Assembly: GCF_900747795.2 (NCBI RefSeq)
Contig: NC_041394.2
Coordinates: forward strand, 290,349,564 to 290,413,563
Length of the DNA: 64,000 nucleotides
Reading direction: 5' to 3'
Origin: Erpetoichthys calabaricus
Taxonomy: Eukaryota > Chordata > Cladistia > Polypteriformes > Polypteridae
The position numbers and the translations under genes were made by a program. The notes beneath the pieces are model-generated. The model saw only the letters and a list, made by a program, of their open reading frames with translations, made no database searches and was not told the origin of the DNA. This document shows, one piece after another, positions 23,870-35,600 of this stretch (positions are counted from its first letter, which is position 1; every line of letters begins with the position of its first letter).

Positions 23870-25230
23870 GGTAAAAAGACAAAGTGCTCCTTGTCAAAGC
23901 CAGGAGGCAGAAGGGTATGCTAATGTCCCAGGAGGGTTGGACCGAAGATCCTTATTTGGCCGGGACACGGATATAATGGAGGAACAGGGGAAGACAACCT
24001 GCCAGGACTGCATGCTCCCCAAACACACTAGATGGCAGCATTCCAGGGTAAGGGTACCCATACACACAGGGCATGCTGGAAGCTGTAGACCTGTGGGGCT
24101 GCCCTGTTGGGTGCCATTGGTGCCACAAAAGGGACCTGCAGTGATTAGTGGTCACAACTTTGTGGGAGTTCTGTCCAACTTGGGAAGTGTCTCTGGAAGA
24201 ACTCCTGGATCCTGTATAAAAGAAGCCACTCTGCTTCACCCATTGTAGTCAGGCAGAACAGTACAATGCTCGCATGGGAGGATTGGAGGAAAAGAGAGAG
24301 AAGAGAAAGAGTATTTGTGAATGTGTTTGGAACAAAGAAGAACCTGTTTTGAAGGTACAGTGGAACCTCGGGTCACGACCGTAATTCGTTCCAAAACTCT
24401 TGGTCGTAACCTGATTTGGTCGTGACCCGAAGTAATTTCCCCTATAGGATTGTATGTAAATACAATTAATCCGTTCCAGACAGTACGAACTGTATGTAAA
24501 TGTATTTTTTTAAAGATTTTTAAGCACAAATATAGTTAATCACACCATAGAATGCACAGTGTAATAGTAAACTAAATGTAAAAACAGTGAATAACACTGA
24601 GAAAACCTTGAACAACAGAGAAAACTAACATTGCAAGAGTTTGCGCTATAGTGCTATGAACCGCTCACTAAAAACACTTTTTTAATGAGTTTTAAGCACA
24701 GGGAAAAAAATGAACTTTTGAAAAATCCCTAATTTAATAAACAACCAAGAAAAGTAACATTGCAACAATGCACGCTACGAACTGATCGCTGTAAACAGAA
24801 GTGAAGTGGAGGTTAAAATCCAATAGAAAAAAGTCTTCATTAAATACAACGAGGTTAAAACAATGCTCGAATCAGTCTCTTTAAAAACAAGCCTGTTGCA
24901 TTCTTTAACTGCCTTCTCGGCCTTATGTGGCCAGCCCTCTCTCTCGCGCGTGTGTGTGTGTGTGTCTCTCTCTCTCTCTCTCTTGCTCGCTGCACAGGAA
25001 GAGACTGAACACGTGCGGAAATCATCGGCGCGCACAAACGAGAGGAAAACTGGCTTGTTCATATTCTGTAAACAGATGCAAAAGTTTGGCGAACTTTTTG
25101 GTCGTAACCCGATTTGCACGTGTTCAGAGACGTTCATGAACCGTGTATCTGTTAAAAGCATTTATTTTTGTTTGTGAGGTTGTGGCTGGGGTTTTTAGGA
25201 CTCTGTGGTGCCGCCTACATCTAACAGACT
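23870..25230 (+). mobile_element. Old LTR-retroelement fossil (LTR only)
   Basis: The part before 24358 shares phrases and order with the solo LTR at 60022 ('ctagatggcagc', 'ccctgttgggt'). It has a TATA-like 'tgtataaaag' in a promoter-like position. The part after 25143 looks like the rest of the same LTR. It is broken and old, and a Tigger-like element of about 0.8 kb is inserted in it. The family is probably Gypsy-like. The borders are approximate and no coding region was seen. Confidence 0.45.
24358..25143. mobile_element. Tigger/pogo-like non-autonomous element
   Basis: The left end, 'cagtggaacctcgggtcacg', is the terminal repeat of pogo/Tigger-type elements and is preceded by TA. The right side carries the matching inner repeat ('ttggtcgtaacccgatttg', 'gttcatgaaccg') but has lost the last bases of its terminal repeat. 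There is no transposase. A CT/GT microsatellite lies inside at about 24937-24985. Confidence 0.65.
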
Positions 25231-26558
25231 GTAGCAAAAATGTGTGTGTTACATAAACATAATTTAGTGCTTTATCCTTGTTTTAAAAATGTTCATAACC
25301 ATTATCATTATGATTTTCAATCTGGTTTGGCAAGTTTTCAAGTTACTTAGGTCTTTACTAATTTGAGACTACACTACTGGATCTGAAAATAAAGCAACAT
25401 TGAGAATACTTTTCCCATTTATTTCATTATTGTCATTATTAACATACAGATAAGGGAGAAGAAGTAAATTAAGAAAAAGGTAAAGTAATAAGAAAATGAC
25501 AAAAGAGTGTTAATGAACTTAGAACTACATCCCAGGAGTCAAGGAATGGAGGAATATACTTAGCACACTGTACAAAGCTGGTGGTAACTGCACCTTAGAA
25601 GGTCTGTTAGCTCCTTCAGCAGCTGGACCCATTACCTTGTTCATTGGCCACTCAATTCAACACTACTCAGGTTAACTTCGGCTCCATGTTGCTTTATCCC
25701 TACTCCCACACACGCACATTGAGAGCTTTGACTCACTCAGCTTACCTGTGGTTAGAGGCAACTTGCCTGCCACATGTTCCTCCAGCTCTGTTAACCAATC
25801 TAAGGCCAGAGTCAAAAACTGAGGCTTGCTGGCAGCCATGCACCCAGTCTGATTAACTACAGCAGTAGGAGATACATTCAAAGTGCTTCTCTAACTGCAC
25901 TGTCTGTGCCCTCTCTTCCACACTCACGGGAACTGCTTTTTAGGCTGGCTTCTCCAGATACCCTCAACCTTCAGACAGTCCTTGGCCACGTAAGGAATGT
26001 GTCCCCTCTCAGGTCTGAATACAGGATGCTACATTATGAATATTTCTAAATTTCTTATCAAAGTAAATCTCACATTGTTGTGCTTTTTTTAAATGCAGAA
26101 CAACAGAAGAAAAATGCAATAGCTAATAAAACAATCTCATCAATTAGAAGAAAAATGACTGACTTGTAAAAGGGAGGAAAACCTGCAGCCACATGAGGTC
26201 CCCTCAACTCAGAACCGAATGTTGAAAGCACTGGTCCAGACAGAACTAATTTATTTAATCAAGTAACAGAGAGGTTTTAGGTGTTCTACAGAAGAGTGAT
26301 TAAATGTAGCAAAAAAACCATAGGTTTTCAGATGTTCATCAAGTTTATGTGAGTTCACTTTGTCTGAAATTAAAAAACAAAACATAGCCAGAGTCATAGC
26401 CTAAAATTCAAAACTAAGAAAGTGGTCAAGAACTACATTTTCTTTCATTTACAATAAAGTTCAGATGTATTTCAAACTGCATGACTTTCTTTTACAATGA
26501 GACTTTCATAACGTTATGTCATCAGAGAGTGCCTCACTTGCCTAGTAACACAGTCTCC
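25231..26558. other. Nothing recognised
   Basis: Includes a GC-richer patch at about 25600-26030 whose overlapping frames on both strands have no known motif. No gene called. Confidence 0.35.
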
Positions 26559-26559
26559 T

Positions 26560-27895
26560 AAAGATTGTAGAAAGTTGATTCGGTTCATCTGGACATAGTT
26601 TTTTTCCGATACGTTTCATCACTCATCCAAGTGACTTCCTCAGTCTCAGTTGACTGCAGGTTTCTCCAACCTTATAAACAGTACCTTTGCATAATGACCG
26701 AAACTAGCACCATTGACTAACAATGGGCCGTGTGATCAATGATATGCAAATTGTCCATTGATCAATGGCCATAAAATAAAATAAATTCATTACATTTATA
26801 TAGCGCTTTTCTCAGTACTCAAAGCGCTATCCACACAGGGAGGAACCGGGAAGCAAACCCACAATCTTCCATAGTCTCCTTACTGCAAAGCAGCAGCACT
26901 ACCACTGTGCCACCTGTAAGGCCATGAGTACCATTCACAGAGAGTTGAGGAATGGCTGCAATCACAGCATTGTAAGATGGTGAAAGATGTAGCCTTAGGC
27001 CCCCTCCTCGGTTCTGAGATGGTCATTCCTTTATCACGTAAATGGCCTCCTTGACTCCTCGCTCAAACCAGCATTCCTCCCTGTCCAGGATGTGCACATC
27101 TTCATCACTGAAAGAGTGTCCATGGTCCTGTGGATGTAAATAGACTACGGAGTCCTGGCCTGACGAGGTAGCGCTTCTGTGTTGTGCCATCCGCTTCGCC
27201 AGTGGTTGTTTGGTTTCCCCAATGTATTATTCACGTCAATCCTTTTGGCACTTAACTGCGTAAACTATATTACTCTGTCTGTGCCGAGGCACCCGATCCT
27301 TGGGGTAGACCAATTTTTGCTGTAGCGTGTTTTGGGGTTTGAAAGCCACCGAGACCTGGTGTTTTGAAAAAATGCGTCTCAGCTGTTCCAATACTCCTGA
27401 CACATAAGGGATCATCAAAGGTTTTCCACTCTCCTGGATTGCTTAGAGCATTCTTTAGATGTCTTCCCTGCTTTGACAAAAGTCCAGCTGGGATAACCAC
27501 ATTTACTCAAGGCCTTTTTGATATGATGTTCTTCTGCTTCCCTGGCCGCTGTGTCTGTGGGTATGGAGTTTGTTCTGTGTTGTAGAGTCCTGATGACACC
27601 TATTTTGTGCTCTAGTGGATGATGAGAGTCAAACCTTAAATATTGATCTGTATGCACTGGTTTATGGTAGACATCAACTTTCAAATGTGCCCCATTGCTG
27701 ATGGAAATTTCACAATCTAAGAAAGCTAGCCTGTCACATTTCATGTCGTCTGTGGTGAACTGGATGTGTTTGTCCACTGAGTTGTGAGTTGATGTGGTCC
27801 GTGAATTGTGGTACCTCCTGAGATTTGATTTTCACCCAGGTGTTGTCCACATACCTTTACCAATGGCTCAGTGGTGTTCCAGGATAGGATAATAT
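26560..27895 (-). mobile_element. Penelope-like element, 5'-truncated, broken
   Basis: The minus strand shows the end of a Penelope-type reverse transcriptase and its linker to the endonuclease: 'LAFLDCEISI', 'VYHKPVHTDQYLRFDSHHPL', 'VSVAFKPQNTL', 'HRQSNIVYAVKCQ'. The last leads into a GIY-YIG-like region. Penelope elements pair a telomerase-like reverse transcriptase with such a nuclease. The copy is broken in several places and lacks most of its 5' part. A short SINE sits in its 3' region and a Tc1-like element abuts its 5' break. Confidence 0.8.
26765..26922 (-). mobile_element. Short tRNA-derived SINE
   Basis: Same family as 39199-39345 and 59270-59410. Read on the minus strand it has a tRNA-like head ('ggtggcacagtggtagtgct'), then 'cctccctgtgtggatagcgc' and 'gagaaaagcgctatataaat', then an A/T tail. 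Possible short target repeats (ggccat) flank it. It is inserted in the Penelope-like element. Confidence 0.8.
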
Positions 27896-27900
27896 ATATA

Positions 27901-29114
27901 TGGTACTGTGCAAAAGTTTTAGGCAGGTGTGAAAAAAATGCTGTAAACAAAGAATGCTTTCAGAAATATAAATAATGATTGCTTATTGTTATCAATTTAC
28001 AAAATGCAAAGTGAGCAAACAAAAGAAAAATCTAAATCAAATCAATATTTGGTGTTACTACCTTTTGCCTTCAAACCAGCATCAATTCTTATAGGTACAC
28101 TTGCACAACGTCAGAGATTTTGTAGGATTATAGTCAGATGTATGATCAACCAATTATACCAAACAGGTGCTAATGATCATCAATGTCACATGTAGGTTGA
28201 AACACAGTCATTAACTGAAACAGAAACAGCTGTGTAGGAGGCTTAAAACTCGGTGAGGAACAGCCAAACTCTGCTACCAAGGTGATGTTGTGGAAGACAG
28301 CTTCATGTCATGGCAAGATTGAGCACAGCAACAAGACACAAGGTAGTTATACTGCATCAGCAAGGTCTCAAGGTCTCCCAGACAAAGATTTCAAAGCAGA
28401 CTGGGGTTTCAAGATGTGCTGTTCAAGCTCTTGCAGAAGGCAGTTTGTTCGTCAAAGGGCTGGAGAGCGGTACAATAATGAGTGTCTGCAGGCAACAGTG
28501 AAGCATGGTGGAGGTTCCTTGAAAATTTGGGGCTGCATTTCTGCAAATGGAGTTGGAGATTTGGTCAGGATTAATGGTGTTCTCAATGCTGAGAAATACA
28601 GGCAGATACTTATCCATCATGCAATACCATCAGGGAGGCGTATGATTGGCCCCAAATTTATTCTGCAGCAGGACAATGACCCCAAACATACAGCCAAAGT
28701 CATTAAGAACTATCTTCAGCATAAAGAAGAACAAGAAGTCCTGGAAGTGATGGTATGGCCCCCACAGAGCCCTGATCTCAACATCATCGAGTGTGTCTGG
28801 GATTACATGAAGAGACAGAAGGATGTGAGGAAGTCTACATCCACAGAAGATCTGTGGTTAGTTCTCCAAGATGTTTGGAACAACCTACCAGCCGAGTTCC
28901 TTCAAAAACTGTGTGCAAGTGTACCTAGAAGAATTGATGCTGTTTTGAAGGCAAAGGGTGGTCACACCAAATATTGATTTGATTTAGATTTCTCTTTTGT
29001 TCATTCACTGCATTGTGTTGATTGATGAAAATAAATGATTAACACTTCCATTTTTGAAAGCATTCTTTGTTTACAGCATTTTTAACACCTGCCTAAACCT
29101 TTTGCACAGTATTG
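27901..29114 (+). mobile_element. Tc1-type transposon, D-38-E type, internally deleted
   Basis: Both ends are flanked by TA and carry long inverted repeats. The left (27901-28060) starts 'tggtactgtgcaaaagtttt'. The right (about 28960-29114) is its complement, and the two share blocks such as 'gctgtaaacaaagaatgctt' and 'aaatcaaatcaatatttggt'. The element is 1.2 kb instead of the usual 1.5-1.7 kb because the middle of the transposase is missing. Confidence 0.88.
28310..28977 (+). pseudogene. Tc1-type transposase with central deletion
   Basis: The frame at 28310 starts 'MARLSTATRHKVVILHQQGL', the first DNA-binding helices. At about 28430 the text jumps to another frame with 'RQRAGERYNNECLQATVKHG', skipping the second helix-turn-helix and the first catalytic Asp. 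The C-terminal part is intact: 'FILQQDNDPKHTAKV', then 'WPPQSPDLNIIECVWDYMKR', ending 'AKGGHTKY'. From the Asp after QQ to the Glu there are 38 residues, the spacing of the 'Intruder' D-38-E group rather than D-34-E as in Sleeping Beauty. Inactive. Confidence 0.85.
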
Positions 29115-29116
29115 TA

Positions 29117-29420
29117 TATTTTATACAGGGTCATGGGGGTCTGCTGGAGCCAATCCCAGCCAACAAAGGGCACAAGGCAGGAACCAATCCCGGGCAGGGT
29201 GCCAACCCACCGCAGGAAACACACAAACACACCAATTTAGAATCGCCACTCCACCTAACCTGCATGTCTTTGGACTGTGGGAGGAAACCTGAGCGCCCGG
29301 AAGAAACCCACACAGACATGGGGAGAACATGCAAACTCCACGCAGGGAGGACCAAGGAAGCGAACCCGAGTCTCCTAACTGCGAGGCAGCAGCGCTACCA
29401 CTGCGCCATCGTGCCGCCCT
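29117..29420 (-). mobile_element. V-SINE-type SINE, nearly full length
   Basis: Read on the minus strand it begins 'ggcggcacgatggcgcagtg', the A-box side of a tRNA-like head. It continues through 'tggagtttgcatgttctccc' and 'cagtccaaagacatgcaggt' to 'agacccccatgaccctgt'. The ATGG tail has been lost and no clear target duplication is seen. It lies directly beside the Tc1-type element. Confidence 0.9.
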
Positions 29421-30510
29421 TAAAAATAATCCTGAAAAGTAATTCAAAACCTTACACATTCTAAAAAAAAAATACAGAAATTAAGAGTCCTTGCCAGGCG
29501 TTAGGAATTACTGTAAATAGCTCAGTATATCTTCTGATTGCTCTTAACTTGTAATACCTCCATATTTGTGCTGCTCCCTGTCGTAAAACCTTCCAGAAGT
29601 AATAAGTGTTTGTATCTCATGACTTCTTAATTGCAATTCAGATACTAATCCAATTTTTTTCCTATAAGTAAGTTTAAAAGGCTTTTATTTTTTATAAATT
29701 ATTTTTGCCAGCTACCTCTTTAGGCTCCTAACTGTCATTCTTGTCATTATACTACTTTCAAATTTGCTAGAACATTTTTGGATACAAGTTTTTTGAAAAA
29801 CACACACCTAATACTTTAATACTCCCCAGACATGCAAATGGTACAATACATTTCCAGAATAGGTTTCCAATAAAATCTTTATATATATTTTTTTTCTTAA
29901 AAAAACAACAATACACTGCATGTTTTTGGCAGGGCCACCCATTAGTGCATCTGGCTAGAAGGAGGCCAAACTCTCCTGGGCATGTAGTACTCTTTTATCA
30001 GATACAATATATAAACATAAGATGTCATGCATTTGGGACCTTCACTCTTTAAAGTCTGAGCTTTTTGAGGAGCAATTCAGCAAAACAATATAGCACATTA
30101 CTATTACTGTATATTACTTAGTATTATTTCTTTCTTTCTTTACACATTTTTCATATCAGCAATCATGCTATCCCAAACAGTTAAAACATCACAGAGTAAA
30201 CAGCAGAAGTAAAAAGTCTTTAAAATGATGACTACTTTGAACATTGAAAAAAAGATCTGTATCAAAGACTGGATACTATATTTTGTATAAAACTAGGCTG
30301 ATTCAAAAGAAAAATGTGTCTATTGTATTTAATGAATTTTTCATTTTTGTGAGGCCCGATACAGTCTGTCAGGTAGTGTTTTATTTTTCAAAACTGCTAG
30401 GAACATCATTACAGTTAGTGATAGCAATAAAAAATATATTTCTCAGGAAATACTTGTGTAAACAAAGTAATTTTCAGGCAGTGTTCAGAAGCCATTTAGA
30501 AGGCTAACAG
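29421..30510. other. Nothing recognised
   Basis: AT-rich DNA. No gene or repeat family identified. Confidence 0.4.
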
Positions 30511-30514
30511 AATG

Positions 30515-31075
30515 TTAGGTTATACAGCACAATGTGTAGAGTGCACATCCAAGGCTATGCTCAAACTTTATAATGACCTGGATGGACTTCATCTGGAGTA
30601 CTATGTGCAATTTTGGTCTCCAGGCTAAACAAGGACATAGCAGCACTAGAAAATGTCTAGAGAAGAGCGACTAGGCTGATTCCAGGACTGCAGGGATGAA
30701 TTATGAGGAAAGATTAAAAGAACTGAACCTTTTCAGTTTAAGCAAAAGGAGATTAAGAAGTAATATGACTGAGTTGTTTAATATAATGAAAGGAATTAGT
30801 TCAGTGGATTGAGACTGTTACTTTAAAATGAGTTCAGCAAGAACAAAGGGACACAGTTGAACGTTGCTAAGGGTAGATCTTGCACAAACATTAATAAGTT
30901 TTTCATCACACAGAGCAGCATGGACACTTGGAATAAGTTACCACGTACTGTGGTAGACAGCAAGTCTTTAGGGACCTTCAAAACTAGACTTGAAGCTATT
31001 TTGGAGGAATTAAGTGGATAGGAGTGACTGGTTTTGTTGAATGGCCTACTTTCATTAAATGTTTTTGAATGTTGT
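30515..31075 (+). mobile_element. LINE 3' fragment (end of ORF2)
   Basis: Translation in shifting frames gives 'SKRRLRSNMTELFNIMKGIS' and, near the end, 'TWNKLPRTVVDSKSLGTFKT'-like text. This is the C-terminal tail of a non-LTR reverse transcriptase protein found after the RT domain. Several stops and frame shifts show it is dead. The clade (CR1/Rex1-like) is tentative. Confidence 0.65.
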
Positions 31076-31309
31076 AATTTTCCACTCCATTTTGTAACTA
31101 CAAAATATAGTCAGTTTTAGAAAGCTTTATTGGTTGATTGAATATAATTATACATTAATGGTCTTGGAGTGTTAAGGCATTTTGGCTATTTATCAGAATC
31201 TGAATATAATTGATGTTATTTTAGGAAATGTACATGAATAAGATTGAAACACTTAATGGACTGAAAAGCCATGCTTCATACAATTGTTCCAATGTTGTGA
31301 TGTTCTAAT

Positions 31310-31530
31310 GGGGTGGCATGATGGTCTTGTGGGGCAGCTACAGTACTTTCCAGCTTCAGAGTCCTATACCCGTCATTTCCTAGTATAGTTCTAGTTCTAT
31401 CCACATCAGTTTAATTTGGGTGCATTGGTTGTCTTCCCACATTCAAAATGTAAATGGACCTCCTATGAAGAACTCTGATTGTTCCAGGAGATGGACCAAC
31501 CAATCCAGAGTTGTCCTCTGCTTTCTGCCC
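31310..31530 (+). repeat. Old V-SINE-like relic
   Basis: A worn head ('ggcatgatggtcttgtgggg') is followed by the 'gggtgcattggttgtc' part. Strongly diverged. Confidence 0.45.
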
Positions 31531-32650
31531 AGAACAGGATTCCGTTTACAAAAACTCTGTCATTGAAAAAATTGGACCCATAAAATTGATGTATAATTTG
31601 AAAGAACCATTTTCCAATCTGTACCATGCTTTAAAAAAACTGTAAACTAACTAAATAAATAAAATATGCTTATCTTTTCATATTTGGGCTGAAAGAAATG
31701 AGGGTTTCCATCATAATGTGACAAAGCCCCCATCCATCAAGAATGTATAACTTCCAAATTACCAGAATAACTGTTTGTTTTCTTCTGGTCTTGTTTTTTT
31801 GATCCCATGAACTATACAGTAGATCATTGTTATAATACGCTTTAGTCTTGTACACTGATTTACATTCAATAGGCTTTGTATTTAAGATGCAAATATGTCC
31901 ACTTAAAAAAAAATCCCCACATCAAGAACTTCCCTAAATGCAGCTATATAACGAAGATGTGCATTTCAAAATGAAAACTCTTGTGAAGGTATATCTCTTA
32001 TGCCACAAGCATAAGTATGAATTGGTCTTAAATTTATAGCATAAATATTGTATTGTGTGTTATCTACACATGTACTTAAGTTGCGAATTGATTTATTTAA
32101 TTTTTATTTGAAACTTAGTTTATCTGTAAGAATCAAGAAACTTTTAAAATTCTTGAGGAAGCCTTCATTGGTCAGTGAAGAGATGAAACCAACAAAAACT
32201 TTTTATTGAAAGTTTCTGTAATTCTTCCCATGATTTACATTGTTTAACGGTAGGTTCCAGTGCATTTAATACTTCTTTAAGGAATTAATAAAAAAGTATT
32301 TTGCATTCAAATTCTAATATATACTACTTACAACTGCAGAGAAAAAATACTATATAATTTTAACTCTTATTTCACAATAACTTATGTTTGAGTGTGTCTG
32401 ATATATAAAGTTTAGAATATTACAATGAACTTAGTCAATATATGGCAAAATTAAAGAAAAAAATGCGTGATTTTTTTGTTAAATTATTTATTGTACTTTT
32501 TGTTCATTTGCATTTAAAACAATCTTTTTAAGAGTATATACTTTTAAAACTGACATTGCATAGATTTAATTTAGTGAAAAGTAATTCATACAAACTGCCC
32601 GTGATAAGGTAACAATTATATTTGATTTATTTTGATTTTTCTATGTTTCA
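31531..32650. other. SPIC upstream region, no clear promoter
   Basis: Very AT-rich DNA ahead of the SPIC start codon exon. A 5' untranslated exon must lie here or further upstream, because the start-codon exon is preceded by an acceptor. I could not place it or a TATA box with confidence. Confidence 0.3.
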
Positions 32651-32651
32651 G

Positions 32652-32678
32652 GGGTTAAAAAACTGAAATTTCAGCATG
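32652..32678 (+). other. spic: SPIC start-codon micro-exon
   Basis: The acceptor 'ctatgtttcag' ends at 32651 and the donor GTGAGT starts at 32679. The 27-base exon would carry 24 untranslated bases and end exactly with ATG. Joining it to 33006 gives ATG-AGT-TGC, which matches the start of known SPIC proteins. The acceptor could instead be unused, making this the end of the first exon. Confidence 0.6.
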
Positions 32679-35600
32679 GTGAGTGACTGCATTCAATTTT
32701 TATATTTTCTGGTAAAAATTAGGCTCTTATATTAAATGTATATGGTAATATGTTAATTATACATGACTGCAGTATGTTCTAGATTATTCTTTGTACAATA
32801 GATAGAATTTTTTAAAATGCTGATTTAATAGTTGTAAATTTAGAAAACATTAAATTTTTTATTAAGTACTTTGTAACACAATATGTTATAATACAGAAAA
32901 AAAGTATACATTTTTCCTCTCCAGATTTTTTAAAATTTTGCTTTATGCAAAGTATTTAACTGCTAGTTTAGTCCCTTTCACTTGCTCTTATTTTTGGACT
33001 TACAGAGTTGCTCTGACCAAGACATACTAAGCCAACACTTCCAAGATGCAATAGAAGTTTTACAGCAACACTCAGACCTTCAGCAGCAGCAACAGCCTGG
33101 TAGAGCATTTAATGTTTTTCATATTTTTTACTAAATAAATTATTTTTAATTTATTATTTAAAAGTATATAAAAACATATAAAATGTTGATCAACTTCACA
33201 GATGCAGTAATTTTGACTATTATGTCTTAAAACTGAAATAATAGATTACTTTCTTTATATTTATAGAGCATACAACACATCAGTAATTCATACCATACTT
33301 CATTTACATTTATTTGCTTGACAGACGCTTTTATCCAAAGTGACTTACAAAGCGTCATACTTCAATCGCCTTACAATTTTAAATACTGTAACCTTGTGTT
33401 TTCCTTTTATGTTTTTTGTAATTTGTAGATGATTAGTATCATTTATTTTTCTTGCGTTCAGATGTCTGCTACAGTTTTGAAAATTTCCAGCAGATGCAGT
33501 CTCGAACCAGTGTCAACTGTTACAACTCCATGTCTGTGTATGAGGAACAAACATCCAGCTGGACAGAGATACCGGTGAGATACTTGCACTAGAAATGTCC
33601 AACTAGAGTTAGAAATCAAACAGTTCATTGTAAATGGGGTCCATGTGTGTTCCATATGATTTCTATCCAGTGTAACAGGATATCATATACACTATTCAAA
33701 AATGTTTTATTTTAGATGGGAGTAAAGATGTGTATCAAAATAGAAAAGAAAGAGAGAGGTGTTGTGAGTGGAAATGTTTTAATTAGTGGAGTCAGTGGAC
33801 AATCATCTGCTGTGTGGACTGCCTTTGGTATGGTCACAGTCGGGTAAAAAAATAAAGTAAAAACTATAAGGACTACTATAGCATGACATGCACAACTGAC
33901 ATGTGGTGGTGTTTGGGCTTTGGTTCTGTCTCAGGACTGATTGCCTTGCATGCACTTCCCTTGTTTTAAATGTATTATTAAAATGGGGAATTTAGGGTTT
34001 CTAGCTGTTTTACCAAGAAGTCCTACTGGGATTCTGTCTAGGACTTCTAACCACACTGCATGTCTTGTTGCCAGACCCCAGATTTGATTTAGGCAAAAAA
34101 AAAAAAAAAGAAATTTAAAGCATTGCTGGAAGGAGGTAGCTATTCCTTATATTTCATTCCTGTTAGGAGAATTTTTGATCGAGGCCCCACTGAAAAAACA
34201 AAAAGTCTGTCATATAATACTGTAGTAGCAACATAGACATTTTGCCTTATAGTATCCATTAGATAAATCATAAAATGTACTATTTTTATGGTGCACATGT
34301 ATTTTTGTCCTATAGAACTGGGTTCACACAATTGCAGATGGCCCTCCAGTATACAACTTTAACAGCTGCCAGGAAAATCAACTTGTGTATTCTGTTTTAC
34401 ATTCCCAACGAAGTGGAAAAGGTTTGTAATCATTAGTGCTACAATACTCTTTAATTTCCTTTTATTATTTAAAAAAGCTTTAGAATTATGATTTTTCTTT
34501 CTGCATAATTAAAACTAATTTCATTAGTAGTACTTTACATTATTTGCCTCAAAGGAAAATGTCACATTTACGTAAGCTCAACAAATATAGAAATAAAAAG
34601 AACCACAACAACACAGAAGCACACAAGAATTACAAAAAAAAGAAGGAAAAAAAGACCTGGCTAATGATACAGCAAGACAGCAGTCACAGTTAGGCACTGC
34701 AAGAGTGTATTGTGGTAGATATGAAGGAGTCAAAGTCACATTTCTTGGCACACTTCTGCTGAATAATTTGTTGGCTGAAACTCAAAGAGAGGATGTAAAG
34801 TATTGTTCATAATGGCACTCAGTTTTCTTTTAAATCTTTCATTCCGTACTACCTCCAGGAGTGCAAAGTGTGTAACATAATAGCCTGTCCTTTAAATTAA
34901 CTTGGTGGGCCTCTCGTGCACACCACAGCGAACAAAATTGCAGTGACCATCACAGAGTTACAGAACATGTAAAGAATGTCATTTACCACATTAAAGGAGT
35001 GCAATCTCCAATTCTCTTCTACAGTGTTTTACTAATATATGTGTATGTATTTAGATGACTAACTGGATTAATGCAAGAATAATTAAGAAAAATTGACAGA
35101 GCTTATGTTTTTATCTGTAAAGTTTGCATGCTATCCTAATAAGTGCCAGTTTATAAGTTTATAAAGAAACAGTCACTGCTGTATGCTTTATGTATTGTTG
35201 CTTAAATAAAAATGCAAACTGTACTACAGTGTACTATTCTTAATAGTAGTTCTGTTAAATAAACATTTCTTTAAGGTAAAATAGCATATCTCAAAAGAGA
35301 ATTAAAAAAATAATAATAATAATGCTCCGAAATGGTATGACATCTTGTCCAGGGCTTGTTACTGGTTTAGTGCCAAGATACCAAGGACCGAGACAAAGTG
35401 TGTGAGAAAATAAGTGGAAGAATAAAAATAGCATGTCTTATTTTTTTCTGTTCCTTTAGCTTATAACACTGGAATAAAATTAGACAACAAGCAAATATGT
35501 AGAATGTATTTAATCAAGAAAGTGAATCAATATATTGGCCCTTCCAAGCACACACACATAATTTACCTATACACATATCCAGTATTTCAGTTACCACAAA

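Noticed and set aside
24775-25177. Overlapping frames of 100-130 codons on both strands
   Set aside because: They span a CT/GT microsatellite inside the Tigger-like element. Repetitive peptide text, no motif.
29054-29464. 136-codon plus frame and 112-codon minus frame
   Set aside because: Both are shadows of the SINE at 29117-29420. The same peptides recur at the other SINE copies.
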